DNA of 64,000 nt, from contig NZ_CP017248.1 in NCBI RefSeq assembly GCF_001735805.1, forward strand, positions 4,340,001 through 4,404,000, given 5' to 3'. Numbering within the stretch: the first letter of the stretch is position 1; every line of letters begins with the position of its first letter. The stretch comes from Streptomyces fodineus (GTDB taxonomy: Bacteria > Actinomycetota > Actinomycetes > Streptomycetales > Streptomycetaceae). The notes below the pieces were generated by a model, which was given only the letters and a program-made list of their open reading frames with translations, did not search any database and was not told the origin of the DNA. The position numbers were made by a program, and so were the translations under genes. Positions 25,715 through 33,887 of this stretch are shown here, piece by piece.

Positions 25715-26219
25715 GGCTAACCGCTCCTCCCCGTATCGAGAACTCTTGTCGCGGACCCGTCGTCCGCGCGTGGCACCGTACTCTACGCCACTGCGGAAAC
25801 AACCGAGCCGTTGCACTCTTCGACAACAGACGTCATTCATAGCCCCGTTGGTTCCCTGCCATCGTGTCGCTCCAACAGCGAAACACACCTCAAACCGGAA
25901 AACGTAGAAACTGAAGGGCAACCCCCAAGACAGCATCGAAATGCGACAGATGGGGATATTAATGGGCAAGCACCAAGAAGGCCAGACAGGGCACGACCAA
26001 GATGACGCATTCTGCACCCAAAGGGATGTGGGGTCTGGGCGCCTGGTTGCTCTTTGTGTGCGTGACTCTGTGCATCTCCTTCACGGAATCACGACGCAGC
26101 CTTGATCACCGTTTGACCCGTCCAGGACATCCCCGACGCGGCAGGAGATAGTCTCGGCCTGCATGTTGCTGTCGGCAGCGGATGCCGGCGGAAATGCTGC
26201 CAAACGGGGAGAAGCCGCC
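25715..26219. other. 505-base divergent region with a possible small gene
   Basis: It lies between the WXG100 gene and the 668-residue WXG-headed gene. It contains the WXG100 leader, a GAAAC-N18-CGTA arrangement at 25880-25906 that resembles the motif before the lipoprotein copies, and overlapping short frames of which 26002-26151 encodes one hydrophobic helix. It is visibly less GC-rich than the flanking genes. Confidence 0.5.
26002..26151 (+). CDS. possible 49-residue single-helix membrane protein
   Basis: ATG 26002 to TAG 26149-26151. The product has a short polar head, a hydrophobic stretch (W-G-L-G-A-W-L-L-F-V-C-V-T-L-C at about 10-24) and a very basic tail, as expected for a small inner-membrane protein. 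The ribosome-binding site is poor (GGG about ten bases upstream). It lies just before the WXG-headed gene in the same direction. It could be chance; no homology is claimed. Confidence 0.3.
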   Translation: MTHSAPKGMWGLGAWLLFVCVTLCISFTESRRSLDHRLTRPGHPRRGRR

Positions 26220-28226
26220 ATGTCTGAGTTCACGGGAGTCGATCCGCACCGGGTACGTCTGCTGGCCAACAAACTCAGCGATCTCGCGGATACGTTGGCA
26301 CGTGAGGCGCCCAACATCCGGAAGTTGTTCAGCGAGTGGGACGGAACGATCAACCAGACCCTGCTGACACAACAGGTGGCCCAGGTTCACGACGACGCGC
26401 GGGACATGGCCAAACGAGCCGACGAGGCACTGAACCTACTGCACGGCCCACGGTTCGTCGATCCGAACGACCCACACAAGGACTGGATCAACATTCCCTG
26501 GGATGTCTCGAAGATCAACGTTTCCTACGAGGCGCAGCAGGAGGCACAGAACCTGAAACAGGCGCTGGACAACCCGAAGGATCCGACGTCGCGTCAGACG
26601 ATCGCGGAGATCGCCCAGTCGCTGGCCGACCACCAGGACGACCCTGCGTATCTACAGGCCTTCATGGCCAACAACGGCATGGATCAAGCCGCTCGCGCCG
26701 CCCGCGTCCTGCACCAGCAGGACGGCACGCACGACGGTGTCGTGTTGTCGAAGGAGTCCGAGGGGATCGTCGCGGAGTTCGGCCAGGGCGTGCAGGCTGC
26801 GACCAGTCTCGCCCAGGCCGGCAAGATCACCTTGCCGCCGGACTGCGTGGACAAGCTGACCAAGCCGGACGGCGGTGACATGTGGTCCGTCGGCATGCTC
26901 TTCAAGTACGGCCCGGACGGCGACAAATGGGATCCCCACGTCCTGTCCGCGGTCGGCGGGGCGATGCTCGACTGGCGCCAGAAGAACCCGATGCGGCCTG
27001 ACCACGTGAAGGGCGACGGCCTCTACAGTCCCGGCGGCTATGTCGAGGATGACAACGGCAACTACTGGTACAAGTCGCTCGGCCTCAACGTGGACTACCG
27101 CACCGATGGCACCAGCGACGTGAAGGATACGAACATCGCCGCCATCGACGCGAACGACCCATCCCTTGCCCTCATGCAGCGCCTCAGCCAGAACGCGGAC
27201 GCGTCGCGCTTGGTACTCACCGGGAAGGACGGCGCCAATCACGCCGCGGCGTTGGTCAGCGATAAATGGGCTACTCCCGGCCAGCCCTCCTTCGATGACG
27301 CCAAGTTCCCCGCCGCCGTCATCCGTTTGGCGACCCTGGACCGGAAGGACCACGCCAAGGAGTCGGCAGAGGCCGCCGCGAACGTGATCAACGCTGGCGC
27401 GGCCGAGTACGCCAAGGAAAAGAACAAGGACAACTACGACAAGTCGCAGTACCCGGTCAACAAGGGCATCACGCAGACGCTGTCGACGGTCTTCCAGGCC
27501 TACGTGACCGACTTCGCGGATTCGACAGGAACCACCAGCAAGCAGGATGCCTACGCGCAGGACGGCCAGATCGTGGTGGGCCGCCAGAATGCCCAGGATT
27601 TCCTCAGCGAAATCATGCAGAACGGCGACGAGGCCGGCAACGTCATTCAGTCGATCAACGCACAGATCAGCCTGCAAGCGCGGCAGCCACTGGACAACGC
27701 CGACGTCGCCAGACACCTGCGAGACCTTGGGGAGCTGCGCGGTGAGGTGTTCCGGGCCGGCAAGCAGGTCAATCTGGACGCCGCCGCCCTCACGGACGCG
27801 GAGCACACCAAGGCGCTGCTCTGGTTCAACATCATCTCCAGCGGCATGGCTTCGGTCCCGGCACCGGAGGATTCAGCGCTGAGGCCGTGGGTCCAGGCGG
27901 CGATCTGGGCTGGCATTCCATACGCGGACAGCATGTTCTCGACGAACAACGCCGCCAATGCCGAGGCCAATTCCCAAGGGCCGAAGTTCGACGACGCCGC
28001 CGCCATGAGCGTACCTCTTGCTGAGGGCCTCATCCGTGCGGGCAAGATCCAGCCCCCGCCGAATCACCCCGAGTGGGCCGATGGCAACATCACGTTCCGC
28101 AAGAACACAAAGGATCTCGATGACTTCAACTGGTGGTGGGCACATAAGGTGAAGGGAGCGGATAACGATCTGCCCGACCAGACCCTTGACGACATGTGGA
28201 ATAGCTACAAGCGCAGCGCCGACTAG
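26220..28226 (+). CDS. large protein with a WXG-like head, candidate type VII substrate
   Basis: 668 residues from ATG 26220, with GGGGAG upstream. Residues 1-90 are helical with Trp40-Asp-Gly42, as in WXG100/LXG proteins, and there is no signal peptide. The remaining 570 residues are acidic, with many Asp/Asn-Gly turns, and end in W-W-W-A-H-K and a D-D-M-W-N segment. I know no activity for them; the sequence style recalls an uncharacterised Streptomyces DUF family, but I cannot confirm which. It heads a three-gene run with a lipoprotein 19 bases on and a WXG100 protein after that. A structural surface protein or toxin is possible. Confidence 0.65.
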   Translation: MSEFTGVDPHRVRLLANKLSDLADTLAREAPNIRKLFSEWDGTINQTLLTQQVAQVHDDARDMAKRADEALNLLHGPRFVDPNDPHKDWINIPWDVSKINVSYEAQQEAQNLKQALDNPKDPTSRQTIAEIAQSLADHQDDPAYLQAFMANNGMDQAARAARVLHQQDGTHDGVVLSKESEGIVAEFGQGVQAATSLAQAGKITLPPDCVDKLTKPDGGDMWSVGMLFKYGPDGDKWDPHVLSAVGGAMLDWRQKNPMRPDHVKGDGLYSPGGYVEDDNGNYWYKSLGLNVDYRTDGTSDVKDTNIAAIDANDPSLALMQRLSQNADASRLVLTGKDGANHAAALVSDKWATPGQPSFDDAKFPAAVIRLATLDRKDHAKESAEAAANVINAGAAEYAKEKNKDNYDKSQYPVNKGITQTLSTVFQAYVTDFADSTGTTSKQDAYAQDGQIVVGRQNAQDFLSEIMQNGDEAGNVIQSINAQISLQARQPLDNADVARHLRDLGELRGEVFRAGKQVNLDAAALTDAEHTKALLWFNIISSGMASVPAPEDSALRPWVQAAIWAGIPYADSMFSTNNAANAEANSQGPKFDDAAAMSVPLAEGLIRAGKIQPPPNHPEWADGNITFRKNTKDLDDFNWWWAHKVKGADNDLPDQTLDDMWNSYKRSAD

Positions 28227-28245
28227 GAACAGCGAGGTTTCGCAG

Positions 28246-29352
28246 GTGCTTACGTCCGATTCTCCGGCGACGAGGGCGCGCGGCTTCGGCCGTGCCCGCC
28301 GTGGTCTTCTGCTGCTGGCCACCGTCAGTCTTCTCGTCGGTACCAGCGCCTGCGACGACAGCGGCGGCGGCGGTTGGAAGGCGCCGGGCAAGGGGCAGGC
28401 GGCGGTCCTGGTACATGACGATCCTTCCGGGCCGGTCGGCCACCAATTCAACGGTGACCTCGACGGGTTGACCGTCACAGCGGACGGCACGGTCTATGTG
28501 CTGAAGATGGGCATCCAGCGGATCACCAAAGACCGCAAGATTGAGTCGTTGCAGCCCGGACTGACCGACGGCTCGTCCGGACTAGTCGCCTTGCCGGACG
28601 GTTCCCTGGTCTTCGGTAAGGACCACAGCATCCAGAAGTACGGCCGGGACCAGCAGGTCAGCGTCCTGGCGGGCAGACCCGGCAAGGCCCGGGCCGCTAC
28701 CGCGCCGGTGCCGGAGGCAGCCGCGGCCGTCGGCTTCACCTTCGGTGACAGTCCTGTCGTACCCGTCGGAGTCCGCCCCGACGGAGCGCTGATCCTGCTC
28801 GACGGCGATGTCGTCTGGTCGCTGGCCAAGGGGCGCCTCACCCGGGTGTACGAGCTGTCCGCGGCCGACCGGAAGACCAGGGCGCTGTTCTTCGCCGGCA
28901 ACGCCGCAGTCGACCGCAATGGCACGGTCTACGTCACCAGCGCTCCGACCGACACGTCTGCGTACGCTCACGTCGCGGACATCCTGGTCATCCGCAGAGA
29001 CGGAAAGACCACCCCCATCGAGCTGCCCCGGTCGGTCGAGGGCGTCCAGGGCAAGCCCGCCGACCTGGAGATCGCAGCCCTTACCGCGGACGGCGCGGAC
29101 GGTATCTACGTCGTCGCCCGCGACAGCAAAGGGACCTACGTCCTCCACCTCCACGCCGGACAAGCCGACCTGGTGGCGCATTCCGCGTACGACGCGCACG
29201 GGAACACTGCCGACACCCAGGCCTGCACGTTGAAGCACCCGGTGGACGCCAAGAAGCTGCCGTGCGCACTGCCTTGGTCCCTCGGATACGGGGACGGCAA
29301 ACTCGTACTCGGCGGAAACGAGCACTACCTTCTACAAATCGGCATCAAGTAA
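28246..29352 (+). CDS. beta-propeller-like lipoprotein
   Basis: 368 residues from GTG 28246, with GAGG upstream; the in-frame extension back to 28186 lies within the preceding gene. The hydrophobic segment ends at Cys36, although T-S-A-C is a weak lipobox. The rest has repeated D-G-T-V-Y-V and D-G-S-L-V-F type strands about 45-60 residues apart, as in NHL or SMP-30-type propellers, plus two cysteines near the C-terminus. It sits between the WXG-headed gene and a WXG100 gene and may help dock secreted proteins at the outer membrane face. Function unknown. Confidence 0.65.
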   Translation: MLTSDSPATRARGFGRARRGLLLLATVSLLVGTSACDDSGGGGWKAPGKGQAAVLVHDDPSGPVGHQFNGDLDGLTVTADGTVYVLKMGIQRITKDRKIESLQPGLTDGSSGLVALPDGSLVFGKDHSIQKYGRDQQVSVLAGRPGKARAATAPVPEAAAAVGFTFGDSPVVPVGVRPDGALILLDGDVVWSLAKGRLTRVYELSAADRKTRALFFAGNAAVDRNGTVYVTSAPTDTSAYAHVADILVIRRDGKTTPIELPRSVEGVQGKPADLEIAALTADGADGIYVVARDSKGTYVLHLHAGQADLVAHSAYDAHGNTADTQACTLKHPVDAKKLPCALPWSLGYGDGKLVLGGNEHYLLQIGIK

Positions 29353-29364
29353 CGGGGATCATCG

Positions 29365-29655
29365 ATGGGCATACCTGACGAGGACAAACTCGGCTCTCTC
29401 TGCCGCCAGGACATGAACAAGATCGAGTCGTCCGTCTCGAACATCCGCTCCGCCATCACAGCCGTCAACAACCTCATCGGCTGCGAGACATGGGTGGGTC
29501 CCGCCGCCGACAAGTGGGGCACCGACTTCCAGGGCCGCATGGGCGCCCTGAGCAAACTGTTCGACTCCTATCCCGCGGAGGAGAACCGTCTGGTCACCAA
29601 GGCTCAGGAGAAGCAGGCGTCCATGGACCGCAAGAGGACAGGTGGCGGTGCATAA
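29365..29655 (+). CDS. WXG100-like protein
   Basis: 96 residues from ATG 29365, 12 bases after the lipoprotein stop. Trp43-Val-Gly45 sits between two helices, with the length and placement of the WXG100 family. Two cysteines (Cys13 and Cys40) are unusual for the group. It closes the three-gene run that begins at 26220 and is a likely partner of that large protein. Confidence 0.78.
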   Translation: MGIPDEDKLGSLCRQDMNKIESSVSNIRSAITAVNNLIGCETWVGPAADKWGTDFQGRMGALSKLFDSYPAEENRLVTKAQEKQASMDRKRTGGGA

Positions 29656-29866
29656 GGCGACGCCACGGGTAGCCAGATGCTGGATCGCCGGCCTGATCCA
29701 CACCGGGCGTACCGGTCAACGCTGTTCCGCCGGGTGGTGACCACCCACGCCCCGCGAGCACCTCGCGCGACCGGGGCCGTCATCGGTTCGCCCAAGATCA
29801 AGACACATCGCACACCCACGGTCCCAATACGCCCAGAAACTGCCCCATTTACAAGGAAGTTCGCTC

Positions 29867-29897
29867 TGGCCAAGGCGAGAAGCACACCGATACCGTC
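29867..29897 (+). promoter_or_regulatory. shared promoter-like motif before lipoprotein copy 3
   Basis: TGGCCAAGG, 18 bases, then CGTC, with the CGTC box 44 bases before the start. It is the weakest of the three copies in the first box, but the flanks (GCTCTTGAC and GTCTCACGGGG) match those of copy 4 closely. Confidence 0.5.
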
Positions 29898-29937
29898 TGT
29901 GCTCTTGACTTAACGTCTGTCTCACGGGGAGCCCACT

Positions 29938-30591
29938 GTGAAGCGCCGTTCGTTGCCCGTTGCCGCCACGCTCACCGCGTCCGCAGCCCTGCTGCTGGCG
30001 GCTTGCGGTGGAAGCGGCGGCGGTGATTCGAAGAACAGCAAGATCACCGGCGCGGACACGGGCGGCCCGACAGCGGCTTCGCCCAGTGTCTCGGCCTCCA
30101 GCACGGCCGACCGCCCGGAGATCAGCTTCCCGTCCTACGCCAAGAACGTCTTCCAGGACCAGAAGACGGGCGACGCCACGAAGGACGCCGTCCTCGCGGA
30201 CAGCGCACTGAGCGTCAACTCCGTGGACGAGGCCATCTTCAAGGGAAGCACGAGCACCAAGGCTCTCGGCTTCTACAACGCCGGCAAGGCCCTGGACGCA
30301 GCAATCACGTACGTGCAGGGGTACATCGACAAGGACCACACCTGGATCGGCGAGACCCGGTATTTCGACCGCAAGGTCACTCTCTCCGGAGCCGGTGCGG
30401 CATACGTCACTTACTGCTCCGACGAGAGCAAGTCGTTCCTCAAGAACAAGAAGACAGGAAAGGTCGAAAACACTCCGACCTCCGCCGACAGCTACGTGCT
30501 CTATCACACCAAGCTCACCAAGAACTCCCGGGGCATTTGGCAGACCACGAACATCGTCTCGAACCGGGGAGCCAAGGTATGCCAGCCGTAA
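29938..30591 (+). CDS. lipoprotein, paralogue family A, copy 3
   Basis: 217 residues from GTG 29938, with CACGGGGA upstream. The first eight residues are identical to copy 4 (M-K-R-R-S-L-P-V). Lipobox L-A-A-C, Cys23. The domain shows F-Y-N-A-G-K-A-L-D-A-A, W-I-G-E-T-R-Y-F-D, V-T-Y-C-S-D-E-S-K and a terminal V-C-Q-P. It overlaps its secreted partner by 13 bases. Function unknown, as for the other copies. Confidence 0.75.
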   Translation: MKRRSLPVAATLTASAALLLAACGGSGGGDSKNSKITGADTGGPTAASPSVSASSTADRPEISFPSYAKNVFQDQKTGDATKDAVLADSALSVNSVDEAIFKGSTSTKALGFYNAGKALDAAITYVQGYIDKDHTWIGETRYFDRKVTLSGAGAAYVTYCSDESKSFLKNKKTGKVENTPTSADSYVLYHTKLTKNSRGIWQTTNIVSNRGAKVCQP

Positions 30592-31610
30592 GGAAGCTGG
30601 CCAGGATCGCGGCGGTCTTCTCGATTGCCTGCGTTCCCGTGTTCATCTCCCAGGCGGCCTACGCCGGCGGACGGGGCGGCGACGGCAATGAAGGCCAGAC
30701 CGAACAACACGGCAATGCCAGTGACGATGGGACCCTCTCGTCCACGGCCGGCGGAGTCGTCTTCGACCGCTCCAAGAACGGCACCGGCGGCTCCGTCGGC
30801 CCGGTCACCCCCACCACCTCCTGGACCCCGCCCGCCTGTTGGTACGCCCCGAAGTACACTCCCGCAAAGCTCAAGGCGTACCTGGAGCCGATCTGGGAGG
30901 CGGGCTCCACCGGCGATAAGTGGGACGCCTCCCAACGCGACCGTTACGTCAACGGCCACCCGTACAAGGACTTCAACCAGGACAAGGCCGGCAAGGGCTA
31001 CTGGTGGGACTCGTACGTCAACGAGGACTTCCCACCCGGCTGGGACAAGTGCGACAAGCCCATCTTCTGGGTCGACAAGGGTGATCCCCCGCCGGCCGAC
31101 ATCCCGGAGGCGATCACCCCCGAGATCCTTGCCGAACTCGCCTACGCCCAGATCCGCGTCCCCGGCACCAAGGTGACCCTGGCCCCCGACGGCACGACCA
31201 AGGTCAACCTCCCCACCTGGGCCTGGCTGGACGGCGCCCAGTTCAAGCCCGTCTCGGTCACCGCGTCCGTCCCCGTACTGGGCATCTCCGCAACCACCAC
31301 AGCCGAGCCCACGTCCCTCAAGATCGACCCCGGTACGCCGGATGCCGAGACCTACCCGGCCTCCGGCGTGTGCGACATCAACAATGGCCGGATCGGAGAG
31401 CCGTACGCCAAGGGCAAGGCGGACGAGACCCCGCCCTGCGGCGTGAAGTACCTGCGCTCCTCGGGTGACGGCTCGTACCAGCTCAAGGCCACGATCACCT
31501 GGAAGATCCACTGGACGGGAAGCGGCGGCGCGGGTGGTGACCTTCCCGACGGCACCTTCGGATCCACTCAGAACGTCACCGTCCAGGAAATCCAGGCAGT
31601 CAACCGGTGA
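30579..31610 (+). CDS. secreted protein, paralogue family B, copy 3
   Basis: 343 residues from ATG 30579, placed by the same 13-base overlap as copy 2. The signal peptide ends near A-Y-A (about 32). It has P-P-A-C-W-Y-A-P, W-D-K-C-D-K-P-I-F-W-V, A-E-L-A-Y-A-Q-I-R-V-P, N-L-P-T-W-A-W-L-D-G, V-C-D-I-N-N-G-R-I-G, P-P-C-G-V-K-Y-L-R and Q-E-I-Q-A-V-N-R. The four-cysteine frame is kept. It is followed by a coupled 40-codon frame and a membrane protein, a layout partly repeated after copy 4. Confidence 0.75.
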   Translation: MPAVRKLARIAAVFSIACVPVFISQAAYAGGRGGDGNEGQTEQHGNASDDGTLSSTAGGVVFDRSKNGTGGSVGPVTPTTSWTPPACWYAPKYTPAKLKAYLEPIWEAGSTGDKWDASQRDRYVNGHPYKDFNQDKAGKGYWWDSYVNEDFPPGWDKCDKPIFWVDKGDPPPADIPEAITPEILAELAYAQIRVPGTKVTLAPDGTTKVNLPTWAWLDGAQFKPVSVTASVPVLGISATTTAEPTSLKIDPGTPDAETYPASGVCDINNGRIGEPYAKGKADETPPCGVKYLRSSGDGSYQLKATITWKIHWTGSGGAGGDLPDGTFGSTQNVTVQEIQAVNR

Positions 31611-31729
31611 TCGGTCATGACAGCCGCACCACGGGCTTCGCCCTCCTCGTCGGCCTCGACGGCGCCGCACCGTCAGCATCGGACGAGCTCGTCGCGTCTA
31701 CCCGAATGACTGAGGACACCGGACCGTGA
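31607..31729 (+). CDS. possible 40-residue coupled linking ORF
   Basis: GTG 31607 overlaps the stop of the secreted protein (GTGA), and its own TGA overlaps the GTG of the membrane protein at 31726. The product is polar with no motif. The double coupling is suggestive, but the sequence could also be leader DNA whose frame happens to be open. Confidence 0.3.
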   Translation: MIGHDSRTTGFALLVGLDGAAPSASDELVASTRMTEDTGP

Positions 31730-32316
31730 ACGGCCACACCTACGCCATTCTCCTTGCGGGCGTCACCGTGACCGCCGCCACGTTCGACGTGATCCGCGTG
31801 TCCCGGCGGCTACCGGAGAAGAACGCTGCTGAGGAGAACACCGCTGCTGAACGTAACGTCGGCCTCGTCGTGGTGTCCCGTGTCATGCTCGTCATCTTCG
31901 CCTTCGTCCTCGCCGGCATGCTCTGGAACTTCGAGGACGACAAGCACTGGACCGAGAGCAAGGTCGTGCAGGCGACCGAGAAGATCGCGGCCGACATGGA
32001 AAGGGGCGGGGACGCGCCCACCGATGCCGGCAGCTTCAAGTCTCTGGTGGACGAGGAAGTACAAGGCGTGCAGGGCAATGGCCTCGGCCTGACGGACGAC
32101 TGGGCGACGGCCCCGGCGGGGGCCGTGGAGAGCTACGTCATCACCGGGACCGAGTACGACGACCGCATGCGCGAATCGCGGCCCACCAAGTACCGGGCCT
32201 GCCTCGTCATCACCTCGGCGACCCCTGTCCCGAACGGGCTGCCGACCAGCGATCCGGCCAGCAAATACATACATGACTACGCGATACGGACGAAGGTCAC
32301 CGCGGGCGGATGCTGA
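31726..32316 (+). CDS. two-helix membrane protein, paralogue family C, copy 1
   Basis: 196 residues from GTG 31726. Hydrophobic helices at about 5-25 and 48-68 place the C-terminal 125 residues outside. That domain has the pattern Y-R-A-C-L-V-I-T-S-A-T and ends R-T-K-V-T-A-G-G-C, matching Y-Q-A-C-L-I-F-T-S-A-T and R-T-R-V-T-A-G-P-C in the protein at 35097. The two cysteines probably pair. It follows family A/B copy 3 as its paralogue follows copy 4, so it belongs to the same module. Function unknown. Confidence 0.7.
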   Translation: MNGHTYAILLAGVTVTAATFDVIRVSRRLPEKNAAEENTAAERNVGLVVVSRVMLVIFAFVLAGMLWNFEDDKHWTESKVVQATEKIAADMERGGDAPTDAGSFKSLVDEEVQGVQGNGLGLTDDWATAPAGAVESYVITGTEYDDRMRESRPTKYRACLVITSATPVPNGLPTSDPASKYIHDYAIRTKVTAGGC

Positions 32317-32381
32317 ACGGCAAAAGACAGCCATGGGCACACCATCCACTGGTCTCGCCCGAACACAGGAGAAGACAAACC

Positions 32382-33086
32382 ATGCGGATCACCGCCCCCC
32401 GTGTACCGCGCAGGCACTGGGCGTTGCGTCTCGTCGCTGCAGGAACCGTAGCGCTCACCTGCGCATGCGGGCATGGCGCAAACAGCCATGCAGCCGACGG
32501 ACCGGTTCTGGGCAAGGACGACCCGTCCACAGTCGTCACGGCCTCCCACGTGCGAGCAGCGCTTCCGCGCCTGAGTGACCTGCCGAGCGGCTGGAAGGTC
32601 TCACAGGCCGCCTCATCGCAGGATCTCCGGCATGCGCCTCACCTGTCCGGCGGCACGGCATGCAGCAACAAACCCAAGCCTTGCGGCTACGAAGCCAGCG
32701 CGACAGTTCGGTTCACTCACACACCGGACGACGACGCACTGAAATTCGACATAACGACATTCACCAGCAAGAACCTGGCACTCACCGCTTACCAGCAGGC
32801 AAATGACATACCCATTGCACCTGATCCGCTCGCGATCAATCGCGTTGGCAATGAGAGCCAGGGACACGCGGGCTCGTGGGGTCAGGAGGGCAGGATTCTG
32901 ATGTCCGTGGCCAGGGTGGGGACAGCTGTCGTAGTCGTTACGGCCAGTGGCCCCAAGCCGATCAAAACATCCTCCCTGGAAGCCCTCGCGAAGATGGCCG
33001 GACAGCGGGTCCTACACGTGGAGCTGGGAACTAAGAGGTCATCTCATTTGGGGCGTTCGATAGGCTCCAGGTGTGGGGATCGTTGA
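32382..33086 (+). CDS. lipoprotein whose 3' end is altered by an IS insertion
   Basis: 234 residues from ATG 32382, with AGGAGAAG upstream. The hydrophobic region ends at T-C-A-C near residue 28, a possible lipid anchor. The outer domain contains L-P-R-L-S-D-L-P-S-G-W and two Cys in C-S-N-K-P-K-P-C, a style seen in PknH-type sensor lipoproteins. The IS at 33035-33887 interrupts the stop codon region. If the IS and one copy of the TAA repeat are removed, the frame reads act-aag-tga and the protein would end ...E-L-G-T-K at 218 residues. The present frame adds 16 IS-encoded residues. Confidence 0.7.
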   Translation: MRITAPRVPRRHWALRLVAAGTVALTCACGHGANSHAADGPVLGKDDPSTVVTASHVRAALPRLSDLPSGWKVSQAASSQDLRHAPHLSGGTACSNKPKPCGYEASATVRFTHTPDDDALKFDITTFTSKNLALTAYQQANDIPIAPDPLAINRVGNESQGHAGSWGQEGRILMSVARVGTAVVVVTASGPKPIKTSSLEALAKMAGQRVLHVELGTKRSSHLGRSIGSRCGDR

Positions 33087-33887
33087 GCGGCTGGTGCCGG
33101 ATGGGCTGTGGGAGTTGTTCCAGCGAGTGGTGCCGGAGGCGCCGAGTCGGCCTCAGGGAGGCGGCCGGCGCCGGCACGGTGACAGGGAGGTGCTGGCTGC
33201 GATCGTGTTCGTGGCCACGTCGGGCTGTACGTGGCAGCAGCTGCCGGCCGCCTCGTTCGGACCGTCGGGACCCACGGCTCACCGGCGTTTCACCGAGTGG
33301 TCGAAAGCCCGGGTGTGGGCGAAGCTCCATCGCCTGGTCCTCGACGAACTCGGCTCCCGGGGTGAACTGGACTGGTCTCGCTGTGCGATCGACTCGGTGA
33401 ACATGCGGGCCCTGAAAAGGGGGGCCTGACAGGTCCGAATCCAGTAGATCGAGGCAAGTACGGTTCGAAGATCCACTTGATCACCGAGCGGACCGGATTG
33501 CCCATCTCCATCGGCATCTCCGGCGCCAACCTGCACGACAGCCAGGCCCTCGAACCGCTCGTTCGCGGCATCCCGCCCATCCGCTCCCGTCGCGGTCCGC
33601 GCCGACGACGGCCGGCCAAGCTCCACGGCGACAAGGGCTACGACTACGACCACCTGCGCCGATGGTTACGCCAGCGCGGCATCCGGCACCGCATCGCCCG
33701 CAAAGGCATCGAGTCCTCCCAGCGCCTGGGACGCCACCGCTGGACCATCGAACGCACCATGGCCTGGCTCGCCGGATGCCGCCGCCTGCACCGCCGCTAT
33801 GAACGCAAGGCCGTCCACTTCTTGGCCTTCACCAGCATCGCCTGCACCCTGATCTGCTACCGCAGACTCACCAAATGAGATGACCTC
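33035..33887 (+). mobile_element. IS5-family insertion sequence with perfect ends
   Basis: 853 bases bounded by 17-base perfect inverted repeats (GAGGTCATCTCATTTGG and its complement CCAAATGAGATGACCTC) and flanked on both sides by TAA (33032-33034 and 33888-33890). A three-base TNA duplication is typical of the IS1031 group of IS5. Both ends and the transposase look undamaged, so the insertion is probably recent. Confidence 0.92.
33073..33878 (+). CDS. IS5-family DDE transposase, two frames joined by a -1 frameshift
   Basis: The first frame (GTG 33073 to TGA 33429, 118 residues) contains the helix-turn-helix part and the first Asp (A-I-D-S-V-N). The second, in the -1 frame, is open through E-K-G-G-L-T-G-P-N-P-V-D-R and ends at TGA 33876-33878, carrying H-G-D-K-G-Y-D-Y and the Glu in W-T-I-E-R-T. 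The frames overlap at the run AAAAGGGGGG (33415-33424), a likely slippage site, so one fused DDE protein of about 268 residues is expected. Both frames are otherwise intact. Confidence 0.88.

Noticed and set aside
25880..25906. GAAAC-N18-CGTA as a fourth certain copy of the shared promoter motif
   Set aside because: The second box differs by one base, the flanks do not match the other copies, and it is 314 bases from the next well-supported start. It is mentioned only as tentative.
33435..33470. Possible tRNA T-loop (GGTCCGAATCC)
   Set aside because: It lies inside the transposase frame and no acceptor or anticodon stem can be formed around it.
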